Positions 53,838 to 63,282 of a DNA stretch of 64,000 nt are shown here, piece by piece (position 1 is the first letter of the stretch; each line of letters opens with the position of its first letter). Below the pieces are notes generated by a model. It did no database searches. It saw only the letters and a program-made list of their open reading frames with translations, and was not told the origin of the DNA. The position numbers were made by a program, and so were the translations under genes. The stretch comes from Desulfosporosinus orientis DSM 765 (GTDB lineage Bacteria > Bacillota > Desulfitobacteriia > Desulfitobacteriales > Desulfitobacteriaceae): assembly GCF_000235605.1 (NCBI RefSeq), contig NC_016584.1, positions 4,818,001 through 4,882,000 on the forward strand, written 5' to 3'.

Positions 53838-54884
53838 TCACCCTCCCATCACGAATCGATAAATGTAGATCCCCAGACCCGTTAACAAAATATTTGCCAG
53901 TGACAGCGGCAACAGGACTTTCCAGGCTAAATGCATTAAGTGGTCAATACGAATTCTGGGGAAGGTCCAACGAACCCACATCATGATGAAGATCATCACT
54001 CCCACTTTCATAAAGAACCAGACATAGCCCGGCAAAAATCCGGGGCCCTGCCAGCCGCCTAAGAATACTGTCGCTGCCAGTGCGGATAAAGCCGTCATAT
54101 TTCCATACTCACCTAGGAAGAACAATCCCCAGCGCAGTCCAGTGTACTCTGTAAAGGGACCGGCGACAACCTCCTGGTCCGCTTCCACCAAGTCAAAGGG
54201 GGCACGGTTTAATTCCGCTAAGCCTGCGATTAAGAATATTGCGAAGGCCAGTGGCTGAATGGCAATAAAAGGAATAGTACCTTGTGCTTCAACTATGGTC
54301 CCCAAGTTAAAGGACTGGGTAATCATAACCACGCCCAGCAAGGAAAAGAGCAAGGGGATTTCATAACTGATCATTTGCGCTACAGCCCTCATCCCGCCCA
54401 GCAAGGAATATTTATTGTTGGAACCCCAGCCGGCCATTAAGAAACATAAAGTCGAAATAGAGGAGATAGCAATAAAGTAGAAAATACCTAAATCAATATT
54501 AACAGGAGCCAATCCATTTCCGTAAGGAATGACCGCCAGCGTCATCATCGGCAGGCAGAAAATAATCATGGGGGCAATTTTAAAAATCACCTTATCCGCA
54601 CCTGCCGGAGTAACATCCTCTTTTCCCATGAGTTTTAAAGCATCAGCAATTGTCTGGAACCATCCGCGCGGACCGAGACGATTGGGCCCTGGCCTTTGTG
54701 AAGTCCAGCCTGCTACCTTGCGTTCAAGCAAGATTAAAATCAAAGCAGCCAGAACAACAATCAAAACCACGATGATAAAATTAATAACATTCATGGTTAG
54801 ATTAGCCCAAATTGACTGGGGATCCGCGAAAAAACTTCGGATGAATTTCGCAATAATCAAAAACAGATTATTAAGAGTCTCCAT
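53838..54884 (-). CDS. nuoH: NADH-quinone oxidoreductase-like subunit H
   Basis: A 348-residue membrane subunit with eight helices that forms the quinone channel. Signature: [22 protein letters not shown] and [17 protein letters not shown], then [29 protein letters not shown]. Length and charged loops are normal. nuoD lies 25 bp upstream. Confidence 0.96.
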   Translation of the reverse strand: METLNNLFLIIAKFIRSFFADPQSIWANLTMNVINFIIVVLIVVLAALILILLERKVAGWTSQRPGPNRLGPRGWFQTIADALKLMGKEDVTPAGADKVIFKIAPMIIFCLPMMTLAVIPYGNGLAPVNIDLGIFYFIAISSISTLCFLMAGWGSNNKYSLLGGMRAVAQMISYEIPLLFSLLGVVMITQSFNLGTIVEAQGTIPFIAIQPLAFAIFLIAGLAELNRAPFDLVEADQEVVAGPFTEYTGLRWGLFFLGEYGNMTALSALAATVFLGGWQGPGFLPGYVWFFMKVGVMIFIMMWVRWTFPRIRIDHLMHLAWKVLLPLSLANILLTGLGIYIYRFVMGG

Positions 54885-54909
54885 CTTATTCTCCCCTCAT
54901 CACAAATTA

Positions 54910-56013
54910 CTACTTATCAACTTCACCTAAAACAGCATCTAAGGTGGCGAAAATAGCGACAACGTCTTGGATTTTCCATCCCTTCGCTACTATCGGGAGC
55001 ATCTGCAGATTGATGAATGTACCCGGTCTGATACGAAGCCGTTCCGGTTTGGTGGTGCCGTTGCTGACAATGTAAAAGCCCAGTTCCCCTTTAGGGTTTT
55101 CTACACGATGATAGACTTCCCCAGCAGGGGGTTTTATAACCTTAGGTACCTTGGCCATGATGGGACCGCCGGGTATATCCCGCACTGCCTGTTTTATGAT
55201 CTTAATGCTTTCTACAATCTCATCTAAACGCAGGATAGTCCGATCATAACTATCGCAGCCTGTCCGCACCGGAACCTTGAAGTCAAAGCGGTCATAAATG
55301 CCGTAGGGCTCCGCTTTGCGAACATCATAGTCCACTCCCGATGCTCTCAGAACCGGACCGGTTACCGACAGGTTTTCCGCCATTTCCTTGGTTAGAATCC
55401 CAACATTCTTCAACCGTCCCAGGGCAATTTCATTGCCAAAAAAGATGCCGTAGTATTCTTCGATCATCTCCGGGGAGTCATCCAGGAAGGATTGCAGGGC
55501 AGGCCAAAATTCTTCCGGAGGCTCTGCCGAAATTCCGCCGATGCGCATGATGTTGACTGTCAAACGGCTTCCCGCCGTCATTTCATACATATCACAAATA
55601 CGTTCCCGGTCGCGGAAAGCATAGGACCAGGCTGTCCAGCCTGCCAAATCCAGTGCCGTACTGGCAATCATAACCTGATGACTGGCGATTCGGGCCAGTT
55701 CCGCGAAAATAACCCGCAAGTATTCCCCTCGCTCGGGAATCTCTACGCCCATCAGCTTTTCAACAGTTTGCACATAAGCCAAATTATTATGCGGGGAGGC
55801 CAAATAATCCAAGCGGTCAGTGTAAGGTATGAACTGAGTATAGGTGCGGCTTTCGGCCAGTTTCTCCATACCCCGGTGCAAATAACCCAGCTTAGGATCA
55901 ATATGAGTAACAGTTTCTCCCTCTAAATGGACCACCATGCGAAACAGACCATGCATACTGGGGTGCTGGGGGCCCATATTTAATACGAGTTCTTCGGTTT
56001 TTCCTATGGACAT
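54910..56013 (-). CDS. nuoD: NADH-quinone oxidoreductase-like subunit D (49 kDa)
   Basis: A 367-residue subunit related to the NiFe-hydrogenase large subunit. N-terminal NMGPQHPSMHGLFRMVVHLEGE, YLHRGMEKLAESRTYTQ, and PVRTGCDSYDRTILRLDEIVES. The His and Tyr for quinone binding (HPSMHG, TQFIPYTDRLDY) are conserved. Separate from nuoC, unlike the fused nuoCD of enterobacteria. Confidence 0.96.
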   Translation of the reverse strand: MSIGKTEELVLNMGPQHPSMHGLFRMVVHLEGETVTHIDPKLGYLHRGMEKLAESRTYTQFIPYTDRLDYLASPHNNLAYVQTVEKLMGVEIPERGEYLRVIFAELARIASHQVMIASTALDLAGWTAWSYAFRDRERICDMYEMTAGSRLTVNIMRIGGISAEPPEEFWPALQSFLDDSPEMIEEYYGIFFGNEIALGRLKNVGILTKEMAENLSVTGPVLRASGVDYDVRKAEPYGIYDRFDFKVPVRTGCDSYDRTILRLDEIVESIKIIKQAVRDIPGGPIMAKVPKVIKPPAGEVYHRVENPKGELGFYIVSNGTTKPERLRIRPGTFINLQMLPIVAKGWKIQDVVAIFATLDAVLGEVDK

Positions 56014-56024
56014 GCTATTACCCC

Positions 56025-56513
56025 CTATTCCCCTTCTTTTCGTACACGCATGACATTACGAACTTCAATGGGTTCCGTAACGTAGTCTTTGCGCAATGGG
56101 TATCCTTCAAAATCATCCCACATATAAATGCGTTTGAGATTAGGATGCCCTTTGAATTTAATACCAAACATATCGTAAGCTTCTCGTTCCAGATAATTGG
56201 CCCCTTCCCAGATACGGGTCGCGGAATCGATAACAGGATTATCACGGTCCACACTGGCTTTAATTCTCAAGAGCTGGGGGCCATGAAGACTTGACAGCTG
56301 ATAGACAACTTCAAAATGATCTCCGCAGTCCAGACCGCATAAATCGTGTAGAAAATCACATGGTACATCGGGAAAGCTTTTAGCTCCCGATAATACTTCA
56401 CTGATATAAGGAGCTTGAACTTTCAAGACGAGAACCCCTAGAATCTCTTCAACGCTGCCGTTAACTCGTGCTGCCAGTTCATCTACATGCCGGCTTAAAA
56501 TATTATTTTCCAT
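56025..56513 (-). CDS. nuoC: NADH-quinone oxidoreductase-like subunit C (30 kDa)
   Basis: A 162-residue subunit. The family motif [40 protein letters not shown] is complete in the C-terminal third, in pieces of typical spacing. It overlaps nuoB by 11 bp. Confidence 0.95.
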   Translation of the reverse strand: MENNILSRHVDELAARVNGSVEEILGVLVLKVQAPYISEVLSGAKSFPDVPCDFLHDLCGLDCGDHFEVVYQLSSLHGPQLLRIKASVDRDNPVIDSATRIWEGANYLEREAYDMFGIKFKGHPNLKRIYMWDDFEGYPLRKDYVTEPIEVRNVMRVRKEGE

Positions 56514-57024
56514 GTCTCATTAACCTCACCTTAGCGGGATTTGAAACTTTAAATTGAAGTTGCAAAAGCCCATAAATTAAGGATTCTGGCCTAGGAGGGC
56601 ACCCGGGAATATAAACATCGACAGGCAAGAATTTATCGACACCCGCAAGCATGGAGTAGGAATCGACAAAAGGCCCACCTGCATTTGCACAGCTTCCCAT
56701 GGCAATTACCCATTTTGGCTCAGGCATTTGGTCGTAAATTCTTCTTAATAAAGGAGCCATTTTGCGAGTACAAGTACCCGCCACGATCATGACATCAGCT
56801 TGTCGAGGTGAAGCACGGAAAACCTCATACCCAAAGCGGGAAATATCATAGCGAGGTCCGCCGGTAGCCATCATCTCAATTGCACAGCAAGCCAAGCCTA
56901 AAGTTACCGGCCAAAAGGAATGTCCTCTCGCCCAGTTTAAGGCTTTATCAATTGTTGTCACCAAAACATTTTTTTCCATCAACGCTTCTTCTTCGCGAAG
57001 ACGTTTTTCTGAGGCTACATCCAC
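56503..57024 (-). CDS. nuoB: NADH-quinone oxidoreductase-like subunit B, N2 cluster
   Basis: A 173-residue subunit with all four ligands of the N2 cluster in [27 protein letters not shown] and PGCPPRPE. The start is taken as GTG at 57024, behind AGGAAGGTG and overlapping the nuoA stop by 10 bp; an ATG at 56979 (MEKNVLV) is the alternative, and the frame is open to 57135 inside nuoA. Confidence 0.95.
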   Translation of the reverse strand: MDVASEKRLREEEALMEKNVLVTTIDKALNWARGHSFWPVTLGLACCAIEMMATGGPRYDISRFGYEVFRASPRQADVMIVAGTCTRKMAPLLRRIYDQMPEPKWVIAMGSCANAGGPFVDSYSMLAGVDKFLPVDVYIPGCPPRPESLIYGLLQLQFKVSNPAKVRLMRHGK

Positions 57025-57374
57025 TCTAGAGCACCTTCCTTCCAAGCATACCAGAAACCAACTAAGAGAATGATGATGAAGATGAACATTTCCACGAAGG
57101 CAAATGTTCCTAGTTTTTGGAATGTTAAGGCCCAAGGATATAAGAAGATTGTTTCTACATCAAATGCAGCAAAAACTAAAGCATACATAAAATAATTGCT
57201 CTTAAATCCGAGCCATGTTCTTCCGATGGTCTCGTTACCACATTCATAAGTTGTCAATTTTTCTCTATGCGGTTTATTAGGTGCCAGCAATTTGGGCACA
57301 ATCATCATAATAATTGATACCGCCATTGCCCCTACCAGAAACACGCCGACTGCAGCAAAATTATTATCCAGCAT
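57015..57374 (-). CDS. nuoA: NADH-quinone oxidoreductase-like subunit A
   Basis: A 119-residue subunit with three membrane helices. Motifs: [44 protein letters not shown], in parts, with the Cys-loop typical of the family. First gene of the operon nuoABCDHIJKLMN; the promoter would lie in the 120-bp gap towards rnhB, where I see no convincing boxes. Confidence 0.95.
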   Translation of the reverse strand: MLDNNFAAVGVFLVGAMAVSIIMMIVPKLLAPNKPHREKLTTYECGNETIGRTWLGFKSNYFMYALVFAAFDVETIFLYPWALTFQKLGTFAFVEMFIFIIILLVGFWYAWKEGALEWM

Positions 57375-57494
57375 TTCGTTCGGTTACCTCCCTTCATTAG
57401 AATTTTCGATAGCATGCCTCTATTAGCTAAGGCTATTTTGCCACAACCCTCCGGTCCGGTCAATTTAATAGTGTTTTCATTACTTTCTCCCTTT

Positions 57495-58277
57495 TTAGCT
57501 AATAGATGGCTCTTGCTTCACCGGGGCAAAACTCTTACGGTGAAGCGGGCAGGGTCCTTTGCGCTTTAAAACCTGGATATGTTCATTGGTACCATACCCT
57601 TTGTTTTTGGAAAACGCATAGTCTGGATAAAGAGAATGAAGCTGAACCATTAATCGATCCCGGGTCACCTTGGCTAAAATTGAGGCCGCCGCGATTGAGG
57701 CACTCAAGCGGTCTCCCCCTATGAGCGGAAGCTGCGGAAGTTGGACATCCGGGAGGTTAAGGGCATCAATCAATAAATAATGGGGCCGAATGGTCAATCC
57801 TTCGATGGAACGCTTCATAGCCAATTTCGTAGCCTGTAAAATATTTAAAGCGTCAATCTCAGCCGGTTCGGCACTGCCAATAGCATAGTCAATGGCTTGT
57901 TTTTGAATTTGGACAAAAAGTTTTTCACGCTTGCTTTCCGTCAGCAGCTTCGAATCATTAAGTCCCGGCAAATTAAATTTCGCAGGCAGTATGCAGGCCC
58001 CAGCCACCACCGGTCCGGCCAGAGGCCCCCGGCCGGCTTCGTCTACCCCTGCCAGCAAGAGATAACCTTGTTGCCATAATTTTTTTTCCTCAAGGAGCAA
58101 CTGCTGAATACGGGCTTCTTCAACAGCTAGTGCCTGTTGGTGCTTAATCAGCTGTTCAGCCAGTTTGCGCACCCCCTGCCTGGGGTCGTTCTGGCAGGCA
58201 CATATCATACGGGGGGAAGGATCTTTATAGAGTGCTTCTTGAACTTCTCGTATATTCATTTGGGATAACGGTTCCAC
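57495..58277 (-). CDS. rnhB: Ribonuclease HII
   Basis: A 260-residue enzyme that cuts RNA in RNA/DNA hybrids and single ribonucleotides in DNA. An N-terminal substrate-binding region of about 70 residues (RPV-like KLAEQLIKHQQALAVEEARIQQL) precedes the catalytic domain with GVDEAGRGPLAG, ACILPAKFNLPGLNDSKLLTESKRE, ASIAAASILAKVTRD and LHSLYPDYAFSKNKGYGT. Start is GTG at 58277 behind GAGGAG. Downstream of rbgA as in B. subtilis. Confidence 0.95.
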   Translation of the reverse strand: MEPLSQMNIREVQEALYKDPSPRMICACQNDPRQGVRKLAEQLIKHQQALAVEEARIQQLLLEEKKLWQQGYLLLAGVDEAGRGPLAGPVVAGACILPAKFNLPGLNDSKLLTESKREKLFVQIQKQAIDYAIGSAEPAEIDALNILQATKLAMKRSIEGLTIRPHYLLIDALNLPDVQLPQLPLIGGDRLSASIAAASILAKVTRDRLMVQLHSLYPDYAFSKNKGYGTNEHIQVLKRKGPCPLHRKSFAPVKQEPSIS

Positions 58278-58386
58278 ACTTTTCTCCTCTTCTTTCCCTT
58301 AAAGTTGAAGTTCGACATACAAAGACAATTCCCTTTATTTAGGTATCAGTCTTAAATATACACAAAACAATCTGAATGTTTGGAAA

Positions 58387-59220
58387 TTACTGTTTACTTA
58401 TAAAATCCATGGTAACCGGCCCAAGTTGTCCCGTCCGCAGCTCCTTAAGAAAAATACGGGCAGCTTTCAAGGTATCCACCCGGCCTCCGTGAATCAAGCA
58501 GCCCCTTTTGCGTCCCAGGCTCTCCAGGGTAACTTCTGAATCCTCTGCCTTATAGCGAGATAAGGAATTTGGCGAGTTCAGATTCAGCCACTCAAGGACC
58601 CAAGCCGCCAGCTCTTCCAAATCAAACACATCATCTTTAACGGCTCCTAAGGCCGCAAGTTTGCGCCCCACATCCAGATCATCAAATTTCGGCCATAACA
58701 TTCCCGGTGTATCTAACAGTTCCACCCGTTCATGAATTCTCACCCACTGATTTCCCCGGGTCACACCAGGCTTATTAGCCACTTTAACTTGAGCTCCCCC
58801 AGTCAATTGATTAATTAAGGATGACTTCCCGATATTAGGTATGCCCACAATCATAGCTTTTATCAGCTGGGGACGGATGCCTTTGGCAGCCTGTTTCGCT
58901 TGTTTTGCCCTAACCATTTGTTCAAGTTCCGGCACAATTTGTTTAATGCCCATACCTTTGGTGGCACTGACAGCAAAAACCGGACTGGATTCTTTTAAGT
59001 GAGTGAGCCATTTTGACGTCTCATTAGGGGCAGCCAAATCCGCTTTGTTCAGCAATAATAACCTGGTTTTATTGCCGAGGAGTTTATGTAGCATGGGATT
59101 TCGGCTGCTGGCCGGTATCCGAGCGTCGGCAAGTTCTAAAACAACATCTACCCATTTCAGCTGCTCCTCTAAAAGACGTCTCGTTTTTGCCATATGTCCT
59201 GGAAACCATTGAATACTCAT
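58387..59220 (-). CDS. rbgA: Ribosome biogenesis GTPase RbgA (YlqF)
   Basis: A 277-residue circularly permuted GTPase: G4 LLLNKADL (about 55), G5 AVSATKG, then G1 GIPNIGKSSLIN (about 125), and G3 DTPGMLWPKF. The N-terminal MSIQWFPGHMAKTRRLLEEQL is characteristic of YlqF. The C-terminal RNA-binding helical domain follows. It is needed for late 50S assembly. It lies between lepB and rnhB as in B. subtilis. Confidence 0.95.
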   Translation of the reverse strand: MSIQWFPGHMAKTRRLLEEQLKWVDVVLELADARIPASSRNPMLHKLLGNKTRLLLLNKADLAAPNETSKWLTHLKESSPVFAVSATKGMGIKQIVPELEQMVRAKQAKQAAKGIRPQLIKAMIVGIPNIGKSSLINQLTGGAQVKVANKPGVTRGNQWVRIHERVELLDTPGMLWPKFDDLDVGRKLAALGAVKDDVFDLEELAAWVLEWLNLNSPNSLSRYKAEDSEVTLESLGRKRGCLIHGGRVDTLKAARIFLKELRTGQLGPVTMDFISKQ

Positions 59221-59260
59221 GAATACCTCTCTTTATTCTTCTGAAACTAACTCCGGCTGA

Positions 59261-59785
59261 TCAGCTGGTTTTGGAGATAAACCTAAAACGCTGAAAGGGA
59301 TAATATACCAACCAAGCTTTTCCTAAGAGATAATCTTTGGGCAGAAGTCCCCATTCTCTTGAGTCTTCACTTTCCCGGCGGTTATCTCCCAACACAAAGA
59401 CCTTACCCGCAGGAACCACCTCCGGTCCGTAAGGAGGATAATCCCCCTTTTTAACATAGGGTTCCTGAATCGGACTTTCATTAACAAAGACTTTATTGTC
59501 TTTAAGCTCTACCTTTTCTCCCTCAACAGCAATGACTCGTTTTACGAAGGTTCGTTTGATATCTTTGGGAAAGGCAAAGACCACCACATCCCCCCGATTA
59601 GGGGACCAAAGGCGGTAGGAAAGCCGATTGACAAGAATGTGATCTCCCGGAGCCAAACCTGGTTCCATGGATGATGAGGGAATCAAATAGGGCTGTAATA
59701 CTACCCATCTCAAAACTGCCCCCGCCAAGATAACTATCCCAACAATTCCTATCAGCCATTTTCTCTTTGATCTCTTATTTTCCAT
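59261..59785 (-). CDS. lepB: Signal peptidase I
   Basis: A 174-residue type I signal peptidase of the Gram-positive form. One N-terminal membrane anchor (WLIGIVGIVILAGAVLRWVV), the catalytic Ser in YLIPSSSMEPGLAPGD and Lys in RTFVKRVIAVEGEKVE, then VLGDNRRESEDSREWGLLP. GGGGAG lies 7 bp before the ATG at 59785; the frame is open to 59848. It cleaves secretory precursors outside the membrane. Located between rplS and rbgA. Confidence 0.94.
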   Translation of the reverse strand: MENKRSKRKWLIGIVGIVILAGAVLRWVVLQPYLIPSSSMEPGLAPGDHILVNRLSYRLWSPNRGDVVVFAFPKDIKRTFVKRVIAVEGEKVELKDNKVFVNESPIQEPYVKKGDYPPYGPEVVPAGKVFVLGDNRRESEDSREWGLLPKDYLLGKAWLVYYPFQRFRFISKTS

Positions 59786-59890
59786 TCTAACGCTCCCCTC
59801 TTGAACTACTCTTTTAGTATGAACAAGAATTTTCGGAGCATACATCATTAATTTATTAAAATCATAAAGTTGCTTTAATACCTATTTTGT

Positions 59891-59926
59891 AAAAAAAAAG
59901 AGCCAGATTGCTCCAGCTCTTTTTTT
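59891..59926 (-). terminator. Terminator of rplS
   Basis: On the minus strand AAAAAGAGC...GCTCTTTTTTTTT: stem with an inner pair CTGG/ CCAG-like region and nine T. It abuts the rplS stop. Confidence 0.88.
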
Positions 59927-60274
59927 CTAGTCGATACGACGCTCGCGGATACGAGCCGCCTTACCTGAAAGTCCGCGTAAATAGAATAATTTAGCTCGAC
60001 GTACAACACCTCGGCGAGCCACCTCAATTTTCTCCAAGCGTGGTGAATGTAAAGGGAATGTACGTTCTACCCCGACTCCAGCGAAGACACGTCGAACAGT
60101 AAAGGTTTCGCGGATGCCGCCGCCTTTCTTGGCAATGACAAGTCCTTCAAAAACCTGGATACGTTCACGAGTTCCCTCAACGATGCGCACATGTACACGT
60201 ACTGTATCACCCGGCCGGAAGTTAGGAAGATCCTTTTTCATTTGTTCTTCTTCAATCATGCGAATATAATCCAT
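59927..60274 (-). CDS. rplS: 50S ribosomal protein L19
   Basis: A 115-residue protein with the L19 signature: [47 protein letters not shown], in pieces, and [13 protein letters not shown]. It bridges the two subunits at the 30S interface. It has its own promoter, leader and terminator, so it is a single-gene unit within the trmD-lepB region. Confidence 0.97.
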   Translation of the reverse strand: MDYIRMIEEEQMKKDLPNFRPGDTVRVHVRIVEGTRERIQVFEGLVIAKKGGGIRETFTVRRVFAGVGVERTFPLHSPRLEKIEVARRGVVRRAKLFYLRGLSGKAARIRERRID

Positions 60275-60296
60275 TAAAAATCCCCCCTTCCTTGGC

Positions 60297-60335
60297 TAGA
60301 TGTTCATACACTGATTTCAGCGAGCGGACCATCTA
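60297..60335 (-). promoter_or_regulatory. Candidate ribosomal protein L19 leader
   Basis: On the minus strand TAGATG pairs with CATCTA (60335-60330 and 60302-60297), with GGTCCGCTCGCTG and CTGAAATCAG inside. Firmicutes are known to carry a short structured L19 leader upstream of rplS. The match is by position and general form; an Rfam L19_leader model search would decide. Confidence 0.5.
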
Positions 60336-60351
60336 TTATCAGACCCTATAT

Positions 60352-60380
60352 ATATTAGCACAACCACATTAGTTATGCAA
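60352..60380 (-). promoter_or_regulatory. Sigma-A promoter of rplS
   Basis: TTGCAT (60380-60375, minus strand) and TAATAT (60357-60352) with an exact 17-bp spacer. The predicted start lies just upstream of the leader hairpin. Confidence 0.75.
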
Positions 60381-60497
60381 CAAATTCTTAGTAAAACTTG
60401 GCTGGCACCAAGCCTTTCAGGCGCAGGCGGCCGCCATAGTTGCACTTATGCTTCAGAAAGTATGCAACGAAAAGTTATACTTCTGATTAGTGCAAGA

Positions 60498-61055
60498 TTA
60501 ATGACCCCGCAGGCGGTCCAGAATAATCGACACGGCGGAGCGCACGGATAAATGATTATACTCCGTTGGTCCATAGATGGGCTCTAAGATGCGGTCCATG
60601 GCTTCAACATCTTCCTTGAGAAGTCCCCAACCGGTTCCGAATAAAAGAAGTATAGGGGTTTCCGAAGTATCGATTTCTTCACGAAGCTGAGCATACGTAA
60701 CCGTATTCTTATACTTGCGGGCATCCGTTGCCACTTTAACTGGAGCAGCTCCATGCTCGCCTTCAATATCAGCGTAAACTGCCTGCAAATTATTAGCGAT
60801 TGTCACTCTGGAAAAGGCTTCCTGACGATCCGGATTATATTCTGCTCCATATCCTTCCTGCCAAAAACCCATAATCCGTTTAGCCAAATGACGCTGAGCT
60901 TCTGCGGGATGAACAACATAATATCGTTTGACACCATAAGTCGTACAGCATCTGGCAATATCATGAAGATCCAGGTTGGTTATGGAAGTGGCGACGGTTT
61001 CCATATTCTTATTATACACCGGAGAATGAACCAGGGCTAAATAGATATCTGACAC
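60498..61055 (-). CDS. SPOUT-type RNA methyltransferase family protein
   Basis: A 185-residue protein. SPOUT-fold features: VSDIYLALVHSPVYNKN at the start, HDIARCCTTYGVKRYYVVHP, the SAM-loop region ILLLFGTGWGLLKED and the C-terminal NHLSVRSAVSIILDRLRG that would form the knot. The substrate is not established. The GTG at 61055 is chosen because GGGAGG lies 7 bp upstream; the open frame reaches 61082. Follows trmD by about 80 bp. Confidence 0.85.
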   Translation of the reverse strand: MSDIYLALVHSPVYNKNMETVATSITNLDLHDIARCCTTYGVKRYYVVHPAEAQRHLAKRIMGFWQEGYGAEYNPDRQEAFSRVTIANNLQAVYADIEGEHGAAPVKVATDARKYKNTVTYAQLREEIDTSETPILLLFGTGWGLLKEDVEAMDRILEPIYGPTEYNHLSVRSAVSIILDRLRGH

Positions 61056-61133
61056 AGATATTCCTCCCAACGCACTTCCCAAAGCCTGAGACCTCTTGGT
61101 TAGTGTTAACTCAATTCTAGGTAAGGTTAAATT

Positions 61134-61943
61134 CTAAGTAGGTTTCTGCGAAGATCGTCTCCGCCTCTTAGGCGGGGGGCAAAGATGTTTCCACTTATCC
61201 TGCCAGCGGGAGATTTCCTCATGCTCCAGACGCAGTTCTTCTAAAAGGGGATAGTCATCTGCTTCAAAAAAGATGTTACTCACTAAATCCGGGCGTCTTA
61301 AGAAAGTCCGCCGCAGGGATTCTTTTCTTCGCCAACGCTTTATTTGAGCGTGATGTCCGGACAACAAAACTTCCGGCACCTTATGCCCCTCAAAATCCGC
61401 GGGGCGGGTATACTGAGGATATTCTAAAAGGCCTATGCTGTGAGAGTCCTCCTCTGCTGAAGCTTCTTCGCCAAGAACGCCGGGAATGAGACGAGCCACA
61501 GCATCTATCATAACCATTGCTGCCAATTCCCCGCCTGTCAAGACATAATCGCCAAGAGAAGCTTCCTCATCGGCTAAGTTCCGGATTCGCTCATCGAATC
61601 CTTCATAATGCCCGCAGATGAAAACCAGCTCTTCTTCCGCTGACCATTCTTTTGCCTTTTCCTGGCGGAAAACCTGCCCCTGGGGAGATATGAGAATAAC
61701 CTTCCTCTTCCTTTGTGCAAGAGGCAAATCCCTCATAGCTGCGTAAATAGGTTCCGGCTTTAAAAGCATGCCGGCTCCCCCTCCATAGGGCACATCATCC
61801 ACATTTTTGTGTTTACTAAGGGCGTAATCCCTGAAATTCACCAATTTGACCTCTAGGTGGCCTGCTGCTTGGGCACGCTTGAGAATGCTCTCCTGCAGCG
61901 GTACAAACATCTCAGGGAATAGGGTTAAAACCGTAATTTTCAT
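61134..61943 (-). CDS. trmD: tRNA (guanine-N1)-methyltransferase TrmD
   Basis: A 269-residue SPOUT enzyme. Motifs: [38 protein letters not shown], the SAM loop [14 protein letters not shown] and [19 protein letters not shown]. The C-terminus has a basic tail ([10 protein letters not shown]). It makes m1G37 and prevents frameshifting. Lies between rimM and the RNA methyltransferase gene. Confidence 0.97.
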   Translation of the reverse strand: MKITVLTLFPEMFVPLQESILKRAQAAGHLEVKLVNFRDYALSKHKNVDDVPYGGGAGMLLKPEPIYAAMRDLPLAQRKRKVILISPQGQVFRQEKAKEWSAEEELVFICGHYEGFDERIRNLADEEASLGDYVLTGGELAAMVMIDAVARLIPGVLGEEASAEEDSHSIGLLEYPQYTRPADFEGHKVPEVLLSGHHAQIKRWRRKESLRRTFLRRPDLVSNIFFEADDYPLLEELRLEHEEISRWQDKWKHLCPPPKRRRRSSQKPT

Positions 61944-61996
61944 TGTAAGGATCCTCTCCAGAAAGCTCGTCGTCCCACATGTCCTGAGCAGGTTGT

Positions 61997-62494
61997 CTAG
62001 TCCCGCAGCCCGGGGGGAAGTATCACATCCATGCGCCGGCCGGGAACATCCACATGCTTAACCACACTTTTAAGAGCGGGTATGCACAATTCCTCCCGGT
62101 CCCTTTTTACAACATAAACATCATTGGACCCGGTTTCTAATACTTGGGTCAGAGTTCCCAACAAGATACCTTTTTCATAAACCTGCATTCCTTCAAGTTC
62201 AAAATAATACCATCCTTCTGCCAGAGGAGGCACTTCCGAGCGGTCGATGCAAACCTCCCAGCCCCGATAGTTTTCTGCCTGATCAAGAGTGTGGATGCCT
62301 TCCACAGCAAGTAACACACAGTCCTTTTGCAGCCTGGCTTTCAGGACTTTAAAGTGTTGATTAGCCTTGCCGCGCCGCAATATAACTTCCTGCAGTTTCA
62401 GAAAGCGGCCAGGGTCGTCGGTCACAGGATAGACTCTCAGCTCCCCGCCAAGCCCATGGGGACGCAAAACTTCTCCAATCAATACTTCGTCCAT
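61997..62494 (-). CDS. rimM: 16S rRNA-processing protein RimM
   Basis: A 165-residue protein with an N-terminal barrel ([27 protein letters not shown]) and a C-terminal PRC barrel ([35 protein letters not shown], in parts, and the end [16 protein letters not shown]). It helps 30S head maturation with S19. Between khpA and trmD in the conserved order. Confidence 0.95.
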   Translation of the reverse strand: MDEVLIGEVLRPHGLGGELRVYPVTDDPGRFLKLQEVILRRGKANQHFKVLKARLQKDCVLLAVEGIHTLDQAENYRGWEVCIDRSEVPPLAEGWYYFELEGMQVYEKGILLGTLTQVLETGSNDVYVVKRDREELCIPALKSVVKHVDVPGRRMDVILPPGLRD

Positions 62495-62520
62495 ATTCGC
62501 TGCCTCTTTTCCGGTAGATA

Positions 62521-62561
62521 TTTTTAAAACGTTGAGAAGGGCTAAGTGCCCTTCTCAACGT
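62521..62561 (-). terminator. Terminator or attenuator between khpA and rimM
   Basis: A perfect 14-bp stem (ACGTTGAGAAGGGC with its complement) over a 5-nt loop overlaps the khpA stop and is followed by TTTTAAAAA. It lies inside an otherwise continuous operon, so partial read-through to rimM-trmD is likely. Confidence 0.8.
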
Positions 62562-62800
62562 TATTGATCAATGTCCATATGAACCCGGCGCCCATCCTTG
62601 ACGGCTGCCGCTTTAACCAGCGTACGAATAGCATTAGCGATCTTACCTTGTTTGCCGATAACTTTACCCATATCTTCAGGAGCGACAGTCAGCTGCAGGT
62701 GAACGCTTTTTTCTGTCTCAGTCTGAACAACAAGAACCTGGTCTGTTTGATCCACTAACGCTTTCGCGAGGATTTCTACAAGTTCCTTCACAGGAACCAC
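62561..62800 (-). CDS. khpA: KH-domain RNA-binding protein KhpA (YlqC)
   Basis: A 79-residue single KH domain with GKVIGKQGKIANAIRTLVKA (GxxG loop GKQG). In Firmicutes KhpA pairs with KhpB and affects cell elongation and RNA turnover. Between rpsP and rimM as in B. subtilis. Confidence 0.95.
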   Translation of the reverse strand: MVPVKELVEILAKALVDQTDQVLVVQTETEKSVHLQLTVAPEDMGKVIGKQGKIANAIRTLVKAAAVKDGRRVHMDIDQ

Positions 62801-62816
62801 CCCCCAAACTCTACAC

Positions 62817-63083
62817 TTAGTTCTTGGACTCGTGGAATTTGGTCATGATACCAGCTTGACTCAGCAAAGACTTGGCAGTACTTGAAGGCTGAGCACCTGT
62901 TGATAACCATTTCATAGCCTTTTCCTCGTCAATGTTTAGAACGACAGGGCTTTTAGTCGGGTCATAATAGCCGATTTGTTCAATGAAACGACCATCACGA
63001 GGAGCTCTTGAGTCAGCAACTACCATACGATAGAAAGGACTTTTTTTAGCACCCATGCGGCACAGACGAATTTTTGCAGCCAT
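62817..63083 (-). CDS. rpsP: 30S ribosomal protein S16
   Basis: An 88-residue protein with [38 protein letters not shown], in full family form. The ATG at 63083 follows GGAGGTG; the frame extends upstream to 63140 through repeat sequence and is not coding there. Confidence 0.97.
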   Translation of the reverse strand: MAAKIRLCRMGAKKSPFYRMVVADSRAPRDGRFIEQIGYYDPTKSPVVLNIDEEKAMKWLSTGAQPSSTAKSLLSQAGIMTKFHESKN

Positions 63084-63102
63084 GTTTTTCACCTCCTCCA
63101 TT

Positions 63103-63137
63103 TGAGGTTCGAAGTTCGAAGTTCGAGGTTCGAATGT
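63103..63137. repeat. TTCGA-rich intergenic repeat, copy 3
   Basis: GAGGTTCGAAGTTCGAAG and TTCGAGGTTCGAA: a short-period TTCGA array just upstream of the rpsP ribosome binding site. Related to copies at 16225-16268 and 20172-20265. Confidence 0.6.
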
Positions 63138-63243
63138 CATCCATTCAATATCTCACATCGCCCATTTAGCCCCTAGATTAATTCAACTAGACTTTAAGAC
63201 AGAGTCATTTAACTCGATTAAAGTAAGTTTATTATATAAACAA

Positions 63244-63262
63244 CGCTATAAGATAGCGTGTG
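63244..63262 (-). terminator. Weak terminator-like hairpin between ffh and rpsP
   Basis: On the minus strand CGCTATCTTATAGCG is followed by TTGTTTATA. The stem is only six base pairs. Confidence 0.4.
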
Positions 63263-63282
63263 TCCATCATTTTCTTGCCGGC

